A stretch of DNA of 64,000 bases. Origin: Yeguia hominis (GTDB taxonomy: Bacteria > Bacillota > Clostridia > Oscillospirales > Acutalibacteraceae). Location of the stretch: NCBI RefSeq assembly GCF_014384705.1, contig NZ_JACRSN010000015.1, positions 1-64,000 on the forward strand, written 5' to 3'. Under the pieces are notes generated by a model, which saw only the letters and a program-made list of their open reading frames with translations, searched no databases and was not told the DNA's origin. Shown here one piece after another: positions 41,446 through 48,438 of the stretch; position 1 is the stretch's first letter; every line of letters starts with the position of its first letter. Both the position numbers and the translations under genes were made by a program.

Positions 41446-42858
41446 ATGGCAGCGACAAGATTGATTGCACTCCATGTGAATAAGGGAAAGACGGTCGCTC
41501 AATGTTTGGCAGACAGAACCGACTACTCACAAAATGCCGCAAAAACCAATGATGGCGAATTTATCAGTTCCTATGAGTGTGATCCAAAGACAGCAGATGA
41601 GGAATTTCTGCTTTCCAAACGGCAGTATCAGCATATTACCGGCAGACAGCAGAAGAACAATATCATCGCATACCAGATACGCCAGTCCTTTAAGCCGGGA
41701 GAAATCACCCCGGAAGAAGCGAACCAAGTCGGCTATGAAACAGCGATGCGATGGACAAAGGGAAAACACGCTTTCATCGTTGCGACCCACATCGACAAAT
41801 CCCACATTCACAATCATATCATTTATAATTCGACCTCGCTGGATGCCACACGGAAATTCAAAAACTTCTTTCTTTCCGGTCTGGCGGTGCAAAGACTCAG
41901 TGATATGGTTTGCCTGGAACACGGGCTGTCCATTATTACACCGAAGCCGTATCGGGAGCGCCAGAAAAGAACTGTTTATCCCAAGAAGCGTACCCAGCGT
42001 GACGAATTATGTGATGCGATTGATGCGGTGCTGAAGCAGAAACCAAAGAGCTTTGATGGCTTTGTTCAGGCTCTGGCTGACATGGGATTTGAGTTCAAGG
42101 ATGGAAAGCAGCCTGCGTTCAAGGGCGAGAATCAGAAGCGTTTCATTCGGCTGCGTTCCCTGGGCGAAGGATATAGCAAAGAGGAAATTCAAGCGGTTAT
42201 CTCCGGCAAGAACCTGCACAAATCAAAAGGCGGCTCTGCCAAGGCTCCTGCCCCGAAGCAGTTCCAGATGCTGATTGATATTCAGGCAAAGATGGCCGAG
42301 GGCAAGACGGTCGGTTATGAAAAGTGGGCGAAGAAGTTCAACCGAAAAGAAGCTGCCCGAACGGTAATCCTACTGAAAGAAAAAGGCTTGGGCAACTACG
42401 ACGATCTGACTGCTCATATTGAAAATCTGTCTGCCCGGTTCGATGCGCTTTCTGATTCTATCAAGGTCGCAGAGAAACGTATGGTTGAGGTTCAGGCGTT
42501 GCAGCAGCACATCAAAAATTATCGCAACACAAGGCAAATTTATATCGAGTACCGCAAGTCTGGATATAGCAAAAAATTCTTTGAAGAACACCGTCAGGAA
42601 ATCACAATTCATAAAGCGGCGAAGCAAGCCTTTGATGAATTGCAGATTACAAAGCTCCCGTCCATGCAATCATTGTATGAGGAGTTTCATCAGCTGGCAG
42701 TCCAGAAAAAGCAGGACTACGCTGAGTACCGTCAGATCAGAAAAGAGAAAGAAGAACTGCTGATTGCCAAACGGACGGTTGAAACGATTTTGAATATCGA
42801 CAGGCAGAAAGAGCAGGAAAAAGAGAAAGAGAAAGAGGAAAAGAAGAACTTCCGTTAA
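41446..42858 (+). CDS. Relaxase/mobilization nuclease (MOBP-type)
   Basis: 470 residues from MAATRLIALHVNKGKT; ATG 41446 is 8 bases after AAGGAAG, better placed than GTG 41437 or ATG 41440. The histidine triad HIDKSHIHNHIIYN and an N-terminal tyrosine (TDYSQN, about residue 28) are the nicking centre of the VirD2-like relaxase family (PF03432). The C-terminal third is a long coiled coil ending in a Lys/Glu-rich tail. It nicks oriT and leads the strand into the recipient. A strong terminator follows. Confidence 0.93.
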   Translation: MAATRLIALHVNKGKTVAQCLADRTDYSQNAAKTNDGEFISSYECDPKTADEEFLLSKRQYQHITGRQQKNNIIAYQIRQSFKPGEITPEEANQVGYETAMRWTKGKHAFIVATHIDKSHIHNHIIYNSTSLDATRKFKNFFLSGLAVQRLSDMVCLEHGLSIITPKPYRERQKRTVYPKKRTQRDELCDAIDAVLKQKPKSFDGFVQALADMGFEFKDGKQPAFKGENQKRFIRLRSLGEGYSKEEIQAVISGKNLHKSKGGSAKAPAPKQFQMLIDIQAKMAEGKTVGYEKWAKKFNRKEAARTVILLKEKGLGNYDDLTAHIENLSARFDALSDSIKVAEKRMVEVQALQQHIKNYRNTRQIYIEYRKSGYSKKFFEEHRQEITIHKAAKQAFDELQITKLPSMQSLYEEFHQLAVQKKQDYAEYRQIRKEKEELLIAKRTVETILNIDRQKEQEKEKEKEEKKNFR

Positions 42859-42865
42859 AGCAAAA

Positions 42866-42912
42866 AGCCACGGTCTGCACTCCCCAAAGGGTGCGGATCG
42901 TGGCTGCTTTTT
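42866..42912 (+). terminator. Terminator of the relaxase unit
   Basis: AGCCACG (42866-42872) pairs with CGTGGCT (42899-42905), with an inner GCAC/GTGC pairing, then GCTTTTTTG. Confidence 0.8.
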
Positions 42913-43159
42913 TGCTTTTCGATTTCGGTGCTTTCAACCATGGGCAAATTTTTATTCTACTGTTCTTTGAGAAACGATTGAAAATCGTGTAGCCATCATC
43001 GGCAGATGATGTTCAAAGGGGATTGGGGATGCTTCCCCAACAAGCAAATTTGCGAAGATTGCACCGAAGGGAAAATCGAGAAAATGAGTGAACCTGTACA
43101 GGTTTACACTGCTTGCCAATTTGTGAGATTATGAATTTAGTATCGAGAATAGGGTACAC
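42913..43159. other. Non-coding palindrome-rich stretch after the relaxase; candidate oriT
   Basis: No gene. It holds TTGGGG-ATGCTT-CCCCAA (about 43025-43040), the palindrome GCAAATTTGC (about 43045-43054) and the perfect palindrome AACCTGTACAGGTT (43091-43104). Inverted repeats beside a relaxase gene fit an oriT, but no known nick sequence is visible. It borders the erm(B) cassette. Confidence 0.35.
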
Positions 43160-43396
43160 CTAAATTTTGCAATGCTGCAACCCTATCATCGTTGCATGGA
43201 TGAGTTGAGTATCTTTCGTTTTGATTCCTTTTACCAGGGTTTCTTTTCCCTCTAGTAATTCTTTTACATTTGTTTTGGTGAGTTTTTTCTTTCTAAAATG
43301 TTCAGCTAAAGTGAAGGTACATTCAGGATAATTTGAACAACCATAAAACGATTTTTTTAATACAATATTGTTGCCACACTTAGGACATTTTCCTAC
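43160..43396 (-). pseudogene. Remnant of a topoisomerase gene (zinc-ribbon end)
   Basis: Read on the minus strand, KCPKCGNNIVLKKSFYGCSNYPECTF is a topoisomerase C-terminal zinc ribbon, followed by KGIKTKDTQLIH and a stop at 43160. There is no start: the 5' part is cut at the inverted repeat next to erm(B). Truncated topoisomerase genes flank erm(B) on Inc18-type plasmids such as pAMbeta1, so the cassette probably came from such a source (inference). Confidence 0.7.
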
Positions 43397-43399
43397 AAG

Positions 43400-43466
43400 G
43401 GGTCCCGAGCGCTTAGTGGGAATTTGTACCCCTTATCGATACAAATTCCCCGTAGGCGCTAGGGAC
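43400..43466. repeat. 67-base imperfect inverted repeat downstream of erm(B)
   Basis: GGTCCC, GCGC and GGGAATTTGTA on the left pair with TACAAATTCCC, GCGC and GGGACC on the right around a CCCCTTATCGA centre. I recognise this sequence as a common companion of erm(B) in Gram-positive plasmids. It could act as a terminator for erm(B), a recombination joint, or both. Confidence 0.75.
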
Positions 43467-43564
43467 CTCTTTAGCTCCTTGGAAGCTGTCAGTAGTATAC
43501 CTAATAATTTATCTACATTCCCTTTAGTAACGTGTAACTTTCCAAATTTACAAAAGCGACTCAT
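43433..43564 (-). CDS. Short ORF downstream of erm(B), truncated gene start
   Basis: 43 codons from MSRFCKFGKLHVTKGNVDKL with GGGAGGAAAT before the ATG. It starts 4 bases after the erm(B) stop. The frame ends within the 67-base inverted repeat, so the original longer gene has been cut. This short ORF travels with erm(B) in many hosts; I know no function. Confidence 0.55.
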   Translation of the reverse strand: MSRFCKFGKLHVTKGNVDKLLGILLTASKELKRSLAPTGNLYR

Positions 43565-43568
43565 AGAA

Positions 43569-44306
43569 TTATTTCCTCCCGTTAAATGATAGATAACTAT
43601 TAAAAATAGACAATACTTGCTCATAAGTAACGGTACTTAAATTGTTTACTTTGGCGTGTTTCATTGCTTGATGAAACTGATTTTTAGTAAACAGTTGACG
43701 ATATTCTCGATTGACCCATTTTGAAACAAAGTACGTATATAGCTTCCAATATTTATCTGGAACATCTGTGGTATGGCGGGTAAGTTTTATTAAGACACTG
43801 TTTACTTTTGGTTTAGGATGAAAGCATTCCGCTGGCAGCTTAAGCAATTGCTGAATCGAGACTTGAGTGTGCAAGAGCAACCCTAGTGTTCGGTGAATAT
43901 CCAAGGTACGCTTGTAGAATCCTTCTTCAACAATCAGATAGATGTCAGACGCATGGCTTTCAAAAACCACTTTTTTAATAATTTGTGTGCTTAAATGGTA
44001 AGGAATACTCCCAACAATTTTATACCTCTGTTTGTTAGGGAATTGAAACTGTAGAATATCTTGGTGAATTAAAGTGACACGAGTATTCAGTTTTAATTTT
44101 TCTGACGATAAGTTGAATAGATGACTGTCTAATTCAATAGACGTTACCTGTTTACTTATTTTAGCCAGTTTCGTCGTTAAATGCCCTTTACCTGTTCCAA
44201 TTTCGTAAACGGTATCGGTTTCTTTTAAATTCAATTGTTTTATTATTTGGTTGAGTACTTTTTCACTCGTTAAAAAGTTTTGAGAATATTTTATATTTTT
44301 GTTCAT
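43569..44306 (-). CDS. erm(B): 23S rRNA adenine N6-methyltransferase Erm(B)
   Basis: 245 residues, full length. It dimethylates A2058 of 23S rRNA and gives resistance to macrolides, lincosamides and streptogramin B. The SAM site VYEIGTGKGHLTTKLA and the catalytic motif IVGSIPYHLSTQII are intact. Ribosome site AAGGAGTGATTAC precedes ATG 44306. The usual upstream leader-peptide attenuator is absent: only 18 bases separate the gene from a truncated integrase reading in the same direction, so expression probably comes from the integrase promoter. Confidence 0.97.
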   Translation of the reverse strand: MNKNIKYSQNFLTSEKVLNQIIKQLNLKETDTVYEIGTGKGHLTTKLAKISKQVTSIELDSHLFNLSSEKLKLNTRVTLIHQDILQFQFPNKQRYKIVGSIPYHLSTQIIKKVVFESHASDIYLIVEEGFYKRTLDIHRTLGLLLHTQVSIQQLLKLPAECFHPKPKVNSVLIKLTRHTTDVPDKYWKLYTYFVSKWVNREYRQLFTKNQFHQAMKHAKVNNLSTVTYEQVLSIFNSYLSFNGRK

Positions 44307-44324
44307 GTAATCACTCCTTCTTAA

Positions 44325-44957
44325 TTACAAATTTTTAGCATCTACTAATATACCAATATTGCAGGAATCAAGATTAGAATACAAGTATTGGCATAATTTT
44401 TCCTGTTCAGCACGACTCAAAACTCTCATTTCCTTCGTTTGACGTTTTATCTGTATAGATCGTGCGTCACAAGAAATGGCTTTCCCGTTTCGGGTGGCAA
44501 ATTGTAAGACATTTCGAATTAGAGATAAAATATCTGAAACAGTTTTAGAGGAAAGTCCATTCTCCTTTAATCCACCAGAAACAAGGAAAAAATTACACTG
44601 CGTTTCAATAAACTCGTGTGTTATATCACGCAATTGTTTGCTTCCGAACACAGGAAGTATATACGAGCTGAGAAGATTCCTATATTTGTTGCTTGTAGAT
44701 TCCTTCACTTTAGGACATATAGCTTGAAACCATTCCATAGCAACCTGTTCAAATTGATCTGAGCTAATTTCTGGATCGACAGTGACAGAATTACTCGTGC
44801 ACGAACTTTGACTGATAAGTTTTGCCTTGACTTCTCGATATGACTTTGCATAAACATAACCGTAATTGGCTTTGCCTGTAGAAGATCGGGACTTAATGTA
44901 TCTTCCTTCCCATCTGCCGTCTTTCCTTTTGTAAATATTTTCTCCTTTTCGTGCCAT
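44325..44957 (-). pseudogene. Truncated tyrosine integrase fused in front of erm(B)
   Basis: 211 codons from MARKGENIYKRKDGRWEGRYIK (GGAGGT upstream of ATG 44957). It has the arm-binding domain, the core-binding domain and the first part of the catalytic domain, then ends at GILVDAKNL. The R-H-R-Y catalytic residues are missing, so it cannot recombine. The break lies where the erm(B) segment joins. It belongs to a different integrase family from the two intact integrases here and marks a third mobile element. It can still bring a promoter to erm(B). Confidence 0.85.
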
Positions 44958-45065
44958 AAGGTACACCTCCTTCAATATGACTATAATTCTGACGGCAAAT
45001 TGTGACTTTGGAACTTTCTAAGATGGATTTTTGTGCAAAACCTCGTGTTTTATGTCCCTAACATA

Positions 45066-45094
45066 TTGACAAACAGTGCGACAATTTGTAAAAT
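45066..45094 (+). promoter_or_regulatory. Strong promoter reading into a short terminated transcript
   Basis: TTGACA (45066-45071) and TAAAAT (45089-45094) are 17 bases apart on the plus strand. A terminator follows only about 35 bases later, so it would make a short RNA unless antiterminated. Confidence 0.6.
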
Positions 45095-45129
45095 AAAGAT
45101 ATAAACTAAAAAAAACAGAGAAGAATGCG

Positions 45130-45163
45130 ATTCGTGGAGTAATGTACTCTACGAATTTTTTAT
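45130..45163 (+). terminator. Terminator 1 in the leader of the XRE gene
   Basis: ATTCGTGGAGTA (45130-45141) pairs with TACTCTACGAAT (45145-45156) over 12 bp with one G-T pair and a 3-nt loop, then TTTTTATTTT. Confidence 0.85.
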
Positions 45164-45166
45164 TTT

Positions 45167-45210
45167 AAAGAACCTCAAGATAGCTCATATTGTCGTCTTG
45201 GGGTTCTTTT
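45167..45210. terminator. Terminator 2 in the same leader
   Basis: AAAGAACC and TCAAGA pair with TCTTG and GGTTCTTT (45167-45208), flanked by Ts on the right and As on the left, so it may work in both directions. Confidence 0.7.
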
Positions 45211-45339
45211 CATTCTATCATTTAATGCAATCTGCCTATAAAATTTTATCATATTGCATTTATAAATGCAACTTGCACCCGATGTTGGTTGTTGAGATTT
45301 TTGGTACATTTTATAATGTATAGCAGAATCATACACAGC

Positions 45340-45717
45340 ATGGAGGTGATTGAAACGCAACCGGAAATTGATTACGTTAAGATTGGTCAGCGCATTAGAG
45401 CTGCCCGACTGGAAAAGGGTTATAGTCAGGCTGATTTGGGTGCGTTGGTTGGTTGCTCGAACAATCATATGAGCCATGTTGAAGTTGGACAGACGAAAGT
45501 TTCTTTGGCAATGCTTCTAAAACTGGCATTCGTCTTGGAAAAGAACTTTGACTATTTTTTACTGGATACCCCATATGCAAAATGCGACAGCATCATTGAT
45601 AATGAGATTGCTGCAAAACTGAAAAAGTGTAATGTAACAACATTGATAACCGTAGGAAAGTTGATTGATGTCTTGATTGACCAGCAAGAGATGATAAAAA
45701 AAGCGGAGCTTGATTGA
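45340..45717 (+). CDS. XRE-family HTH regulator
   Basis: 125 residues from MEVIETQPEIDYVKIG. The HTH (IGQRIRAARLEKGYSQADLGALVGCSNNHMSHVEVGQTKVSL) is of the Cro/CI type; the tail (KLKKCNVTTLITVGKLIDVLIDQQEMI) is helical. The start is uncertain: no good ribosome site precedes ATG 45340, and a GGAGGTGAT lies just inside it; 45316 is an alternative. It lies between the erm(B) cassette and the element B control region, in a leader with two terminators. Confidence 0.7.
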   Translation: MEVIETQPEIDYVKIGQRIRAARLEKGYSQADLGALVGCSNNHMSHVEVGQTKVSLAMLLKLAFVLEKNFDYFLLDTPYAKCDSIIDNEIAAKLKKCNVTTLITVGKLIDVLIDQQEMIKKAELD

Positions 45718-45727
45718 TATAATGAAA

Positions 45728-45776
45728 AAGAAGCCCATTGACGGTACAGAGTGAACTGCTATGGGGTTCTTTTTTG
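45728..45776 (+). terminator. Terminator of the XRE gene
   Basis: AAGAAGCCCAT (45728-45738) pairs with ATGGGGTTCTT (45761-45771) with one G-G mismatch, followed by a T-run. Confidence 0.75.
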
Positions 45777-45805
45777 CAGCACAATATACTGATTCTTTAA
45801 GAAGC

Positions 45806-45856
45806 AAAAAGTCCACCAGTCATGATGCACTACGCATCGTACTGGTGGACTTTTTC
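45806..45856. terminator. Strong bidirectional terminator
   Basis: AAAAAGTCCACCAGT (45806-45820) pairs perfectly with ACTGGTGGACTTTTT (45841-45855), with inner GATGC/GCATC. It separates the plus-strand XRE gene from the minus-strand ImmA gene. Confidence 0.85.
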
Positions 45857-45879
45857 TGTAAAGATATAAAAATAGATAT

Positions 45880-46434
45880 TCATATATCGCCATAACCAAT
45901 GTCGTTATCGTAGGCATGAAGATCTTCTTTCAGGAAATCTGCTTTACGAATATACATCGAATTTACCAGCTCTCCTTTTTCGTGGAGCAGGCTGAATTTG
46001 TAGTCTAATAATGCTGCCGGTACATAGAGCATTTTAGCCGTTTCAAAAAATGTGTGTTCCGAAAGGCATTCCAGGACTTTCCCATCTTCTAACAGAAGCT
46101 CCGCCGCAAAGAAGTTTGCTTCATTTTCTTCGATTGATCTATCATCAAAAACTTCCATTTCTTGAAAGCCGTGCATCATAGCGATTTTTGTATGCAGGAC
46201 AGCGTGTCCTAATTCATGTGCGACTAATATACGCTCCAGGATACCGTTCACATTGTGATCTATCACGATATTCTTTTGTCTGGACTGGTAATAGAAGAAG
46301 CCCTTCAATTTCTTCTGTAAATCGTAATAGTGGATTTTGATACCTAACAGCTGACATAGCTCGTAAGGGTCTCTGGTGTGATATTTTCGCACAAGCTTAT
46401 CGACAGTTTCAATGATATGCTCTGCCGTTTTCAT
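45880..46434 (-). CDS. ImmA/IrrE-type metallopeptidase of element B
   Basis: 184 residues from MKTAEHIIETVDKLV, start set by GGAGGTGAAGCAA. LVAHELGHAVLH is the zinc-binding HExxH motif and ENEANFFAAELLL the downstream acidic part. Same family and same order as 3597-4130: it follows the XRE repressor gene on the minus strand. Expected to cleave that repressor and induce the element. Confidence 0.87.
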   Translation of the reverse strand: MKTAEHIIETVDKLVRKYHTRDPYELCQLLGIKIHYYDLQKKLKGFFYYQSRQKNIVIDHNVNGILERILVAHELGHAVLHTKIAMMHGFQEMEVFDDRSIEENEANFFAAELLLEDGKVLECLSEHTFFETAKMLYVPAALLDYKFSLLHEKGELVNSMYIRKADFLKEDLHAYDNDIGYGDI

Positions 46435-46485
46435 TTGCTTCACCTCCGAATCGCACACAGAAAACATATTCTGTGCTTGAGGATT

Positions 46486-46935
46486 TTACTCTTTATCTTT
46501 ATGCTTTCTGTATTTCTTCGGAGTGTACTTTTCCCGTGCTGTTTTCTTAGAGTCCATATAAACTGACATAATCGCCTGGAAGAATACATCTTTTGCGTCC
46601 TCGTCCAATTCTCCACCGGCAAACAGAGAATTTACACGACCCAACACTTCCTGAGCTTCTTTTGCTCCTTTTGAACCGAAGTTTTCCTTTGCCTCTAAAA
46701 TAAACATATCCTGATCTATATGGCTCTGGCTATCCGTTTCAGATTCGTCCAAAAGATAGGACACAGAGATATGCAGTGCTTCAGCAAGTTTTCTGATGTT
46801 GCTTTTTCTGGGGAGTGTTCCGAGCTGCTCATAGGTGTAAAGGGATCTTTCGGAAATGCCGGTCATCTGGGCAAGCTCCGTTTGAGATAGGTTCATAGCC
46901 AAACGAGCTTCTTTAATTTTTTCTCCAAATGTCAT
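46486..46935 (-). CDS. XRE-family repressor (ImmR-like) of element B
   Basis: 149 residues. FGEKIKEARLAMNLSQTELAQMTGISERSLYTYEQLGTLPRKSN is the HTH. The helical middle ending SLFAGGELDEDAKDVFFQAIMSVY and the tail KYTPKKYRKHKDKE parallel the element A repressor (LFAGGEMADEDMREMVDAIQEAY, YTPKKYRKDE), so the two are homologues. ATG 46935 with AAGGAAGG upstream. Divergent from the gene at 47222 across an operator array. Confidence 0.87.
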   Translation of the reverse strand: MTFGEKIKEARLAMNLSQTELAQMTGISERSLYTYEQLGTLPRKSNIRKLAEALHISVSYLLDESETDSQSHIDQDMFILEAKENFGSKGAKEAQEVLGRVNSLFAGGELDEDAKDVFFQAIMSVYMDSKKTAREKYTPKKYRKHKDKE

Positions 46936-46970
46936 GGTAGTATCCTTCCTTTCAAAAAATATTTATTCGT

Positions 46971-47118
46971 AACTTCCGATTATTTGTTGACAAACTTCTG
47001 GAAAATGCTATAATAAGAATCATAACAGAAGTTTTAATTCCACTTAATTATATATCGGAACTTTTATAAAGTCAAGAACTTCCGATTTCACTTCTGTTAT
47101 TTTAATCAAATATCGGAA
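46971..47118. promoter_or_regulatory. Operator array of the element B repressor
   Basis: A half-site AACTTCCGAT/ATCGGAAGTT recurs: AACTTCCGAT 46971, ACTTCTG 46994 (in the promoter spacer), ATCGGAACTT about 47054, AACTTCCGAT about 47078, CTTCTG about 47092 and ATCGGAAGTT about 47112, in both directions. It differs from the AGTTTAA sites of element A, so the two repressors should not cross-bind. Confidence 0.65.
46987..47014 (+). promoter_or_regulatory. Promoter of the ArpU-like gene
   Basis: TTGACA (46987-46992) and TATAAT (47009-47014) are 16 bases apart, within the operator array. The transcript would have a leader of about 200 bases before ATG 47222. Confidence 0.75.
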
Positions 47119-47221
47119 GTTATAGTCATTCTTGTCCCATGGTATTTGTTTCCCTTTAGCCAAGTGACAGGAGTTAGAAAGGAATTCTTATTTTATGGAT
47201 TAGGCTGAAAGGAGATTCTGA

Positions 47222-47785
47222 ATGAGCAGATATAATACACAGGTATTAAGCAGTATTCGAATGCTTTGCCGGATGCAGAACATTGACGAGAAGGTTCTGT
47301 ATGAAAGAGCAAAGCTGATTTTATCCATATATCGAGAGGTGTGCTGGTCTACCATTGATCGTGCGAATGATGTATGTGATACCCTTATTTGTACTTACGG
47401 TGACAGCTTAGATGGTGCATTGATTTATCTGGAGAACTTTGCTCCGGATGAAGCGAGAGAACGATTTGAAGAACGCATTCGCAGCTTATTTGAGACAAAG
47501 TGGATCATTGAACTGGTAGATATGGCTATGTTGAAAATCAGAGAATATCCAGATAAAGGCGCTCTGTACTGTGAGATTATCTCAAAGGCATATCTCAACC
47601 GCTTCAAGTACAGGGAATCAGAAATGCTGGAGGTTTTGAATATGGAACGCAGCACCTACTATGACCGAAAGAAAGAAGCGATACTGTTATTTGGTCTGTC
47701 ACTTTGGGGAACAGCCATTCCTAAATTGAAAGATTTCCTGGAAAGTGCCCGGGAGGAAGAAGCATTGTGTTATTGTGAATGCTAA
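47222..47785 (+). CDS. ArpU/sigma-like phage-type transcription regulator
   Basis: 187 residues. The N-terminal helices (LCRMQNIDEKVLYERAKLILSIYREVCW) are unknown. The C-terminal part YRESEMLEVLNMERSTYYDRKKEAILLFGLSLWG resembles the DNA-binding end of ArpU-like late regulators of phages. It is the first gene on the plus side of the ImmR-controlled promoter, so it is the likely activator switched on at induction. ATG follows AAAGGAG. Confidence 0.65.
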   Translation: MSRYNTQVLSSIRMLCRMQNIDEKVLYERAKLILSIYREVCWSTIDRANDVCDTLICTYGDSLDGALIYLENFAPDEARERFEERIRSLFETKWIIELVDMAMLKIREYPDKGALYCEIISKAYLNRFKYRESEMLEVLNMERSTYYDRKKEAILLFGLSLWGTAIPKLKDFLESAREEEALCYCEC

Positions 47786-47789
47786 GACA

Positions 47790-47812
47790 GGATTTTAGTC
47801 CGACTAAAATCC
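47790..47812. repeat. Perfect 23-base palindrome
   Basis: GGATTTTAGTC (47790-47800), one central C, and GACTAAAATCC (47802-47812). It begins 5 bases after the ArpU-like stop with no T-run after it, so it looks more like a protein-binding site than a terminator. AGTCCGACT recurs near 47845. Confidence 0.7.
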
Positions 47813-47912
47813 GATGAAAATACGACGGTTCCCCTACTGAAAGTCCGACTTGTCCAGTGTTAAAATGGCTATGCTGGGAGATAGCGGCATAAAATTGAAT
47901 AGAGAGAGTTAC

Positions 47913-47946
47913 GCCTCGTGCCTGTAATGGGTACGGGGCTTTTTTT
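47913..47946 (+). terminator. Terminator/attenuator 1 before the HTH gene
   Basis: GCCtCGTgCC pairs with GGgtACGgGGC (47913-47939), followed by seven Ts. Confidence 0.75.
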
Positions 47947-47990
47947 ATACCTGCCTATTTTCCCCCATAATTAACACAAAGGCATGAACG

Positions 47991-48024
47991 AGAGCTTGGA
48001 GTAATTTACTCCGGCTCTTTTTTT
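47991..48024 (+). terminator. Terminator/attenuator 2 before the HTH gene
   Basis: AGAGCttGGAGTA pairs with TACTCCgGCTCT (47991-48018), followed by a T-run to 48024. Then comes a small GCCTG/CAGGC stem around the AGGAGG before ATG 48048. Confidence 0.75.
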
Positions 48025-48080
48025 ATGCCTGCAAGGAGGACAGGCAGATGGCAAAGGGTATTGAGAATCGGGCACGATCT

Positions 48081-48130
48081 CCTCCCGCTGTTTTTGATTT
48101 TGCAACTTCACAAATTCAAAAACACGGAGG
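48081..48130 (+). promoter_or_regulatory. Hairpin sequestering the ribosome site of the gene at 48138
   Basis: CCTCC (48081-48085) pairs with GGAGG (48126-48130, the ribosome site), and inner GTTTTTGA pairs with TTCAAAAAC. Same layout and same TTTTTGA/TCAAAAA core as the hairpin at 7722-7777. Confidence 0.6.
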
Positions 48131-48137
48131 AACGAAA

Positions 48138-48353
48138 ATGTATTACGACTTGGTTGAAAGCGGAAAAAGAATTAAAGCCTTGAGAAAGGAACATGGGCTT
48201 ACACAGGAACAGCTTGCGGAGCAGTTAGGTGTTGCCGCAAACACCATTGCACGAATTGAAACCGGCAACAGAGGTATCTCTATTGATTTGGCAATCGAAC
48301 TGGTTGTGCGCTTTGAGACAACCCTTGATTACATATTTTTAGGTCGTGAATAA
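48138..48353 (+). CDS. Small XRE-family HTH protein
   Basis: 71 residues from MYYDLVESGKRIKALRKEHG, with GGAGG 7 bases upstream. The HTH is RIKALRKEHGLTQEQLAEQLGVAANTIARIETGNRGISI. An in-frame ATG at 48048 with a better-spaced AGGAGG would add 30 residues (MAKGIENRARSPPAVF...) read through the hairpin; I see this as a leader reading frame or a longer form of the protein. It lies just upstream of the structured RNA and the Xis-Int module, so it may regulate excision. Confidence 0.75.
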   Translation: MYYDLVESGKRIKALRKEHGLTQEQLAEQLGVAANTIARIETGNRGISIDLAIELVVRFETTLDYIFLGRE

Positions 48354-48438
48354 CCTCAAAACTATACCTACGAGGCAATAAAAACTTGCATGAGGAACAG
48401 GTACAATTTAGATACAGCCAAAGAAAATCGGCTGCTTG

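Noticed and set aside
47222..47785. Prophage, based on the ArpU-like gene and XRE/ImmA pair
   Set aside because: No capsid, tail, terminase or lysis genes are present; relaxase, VirB4 and VirD4 show a conjugative element.
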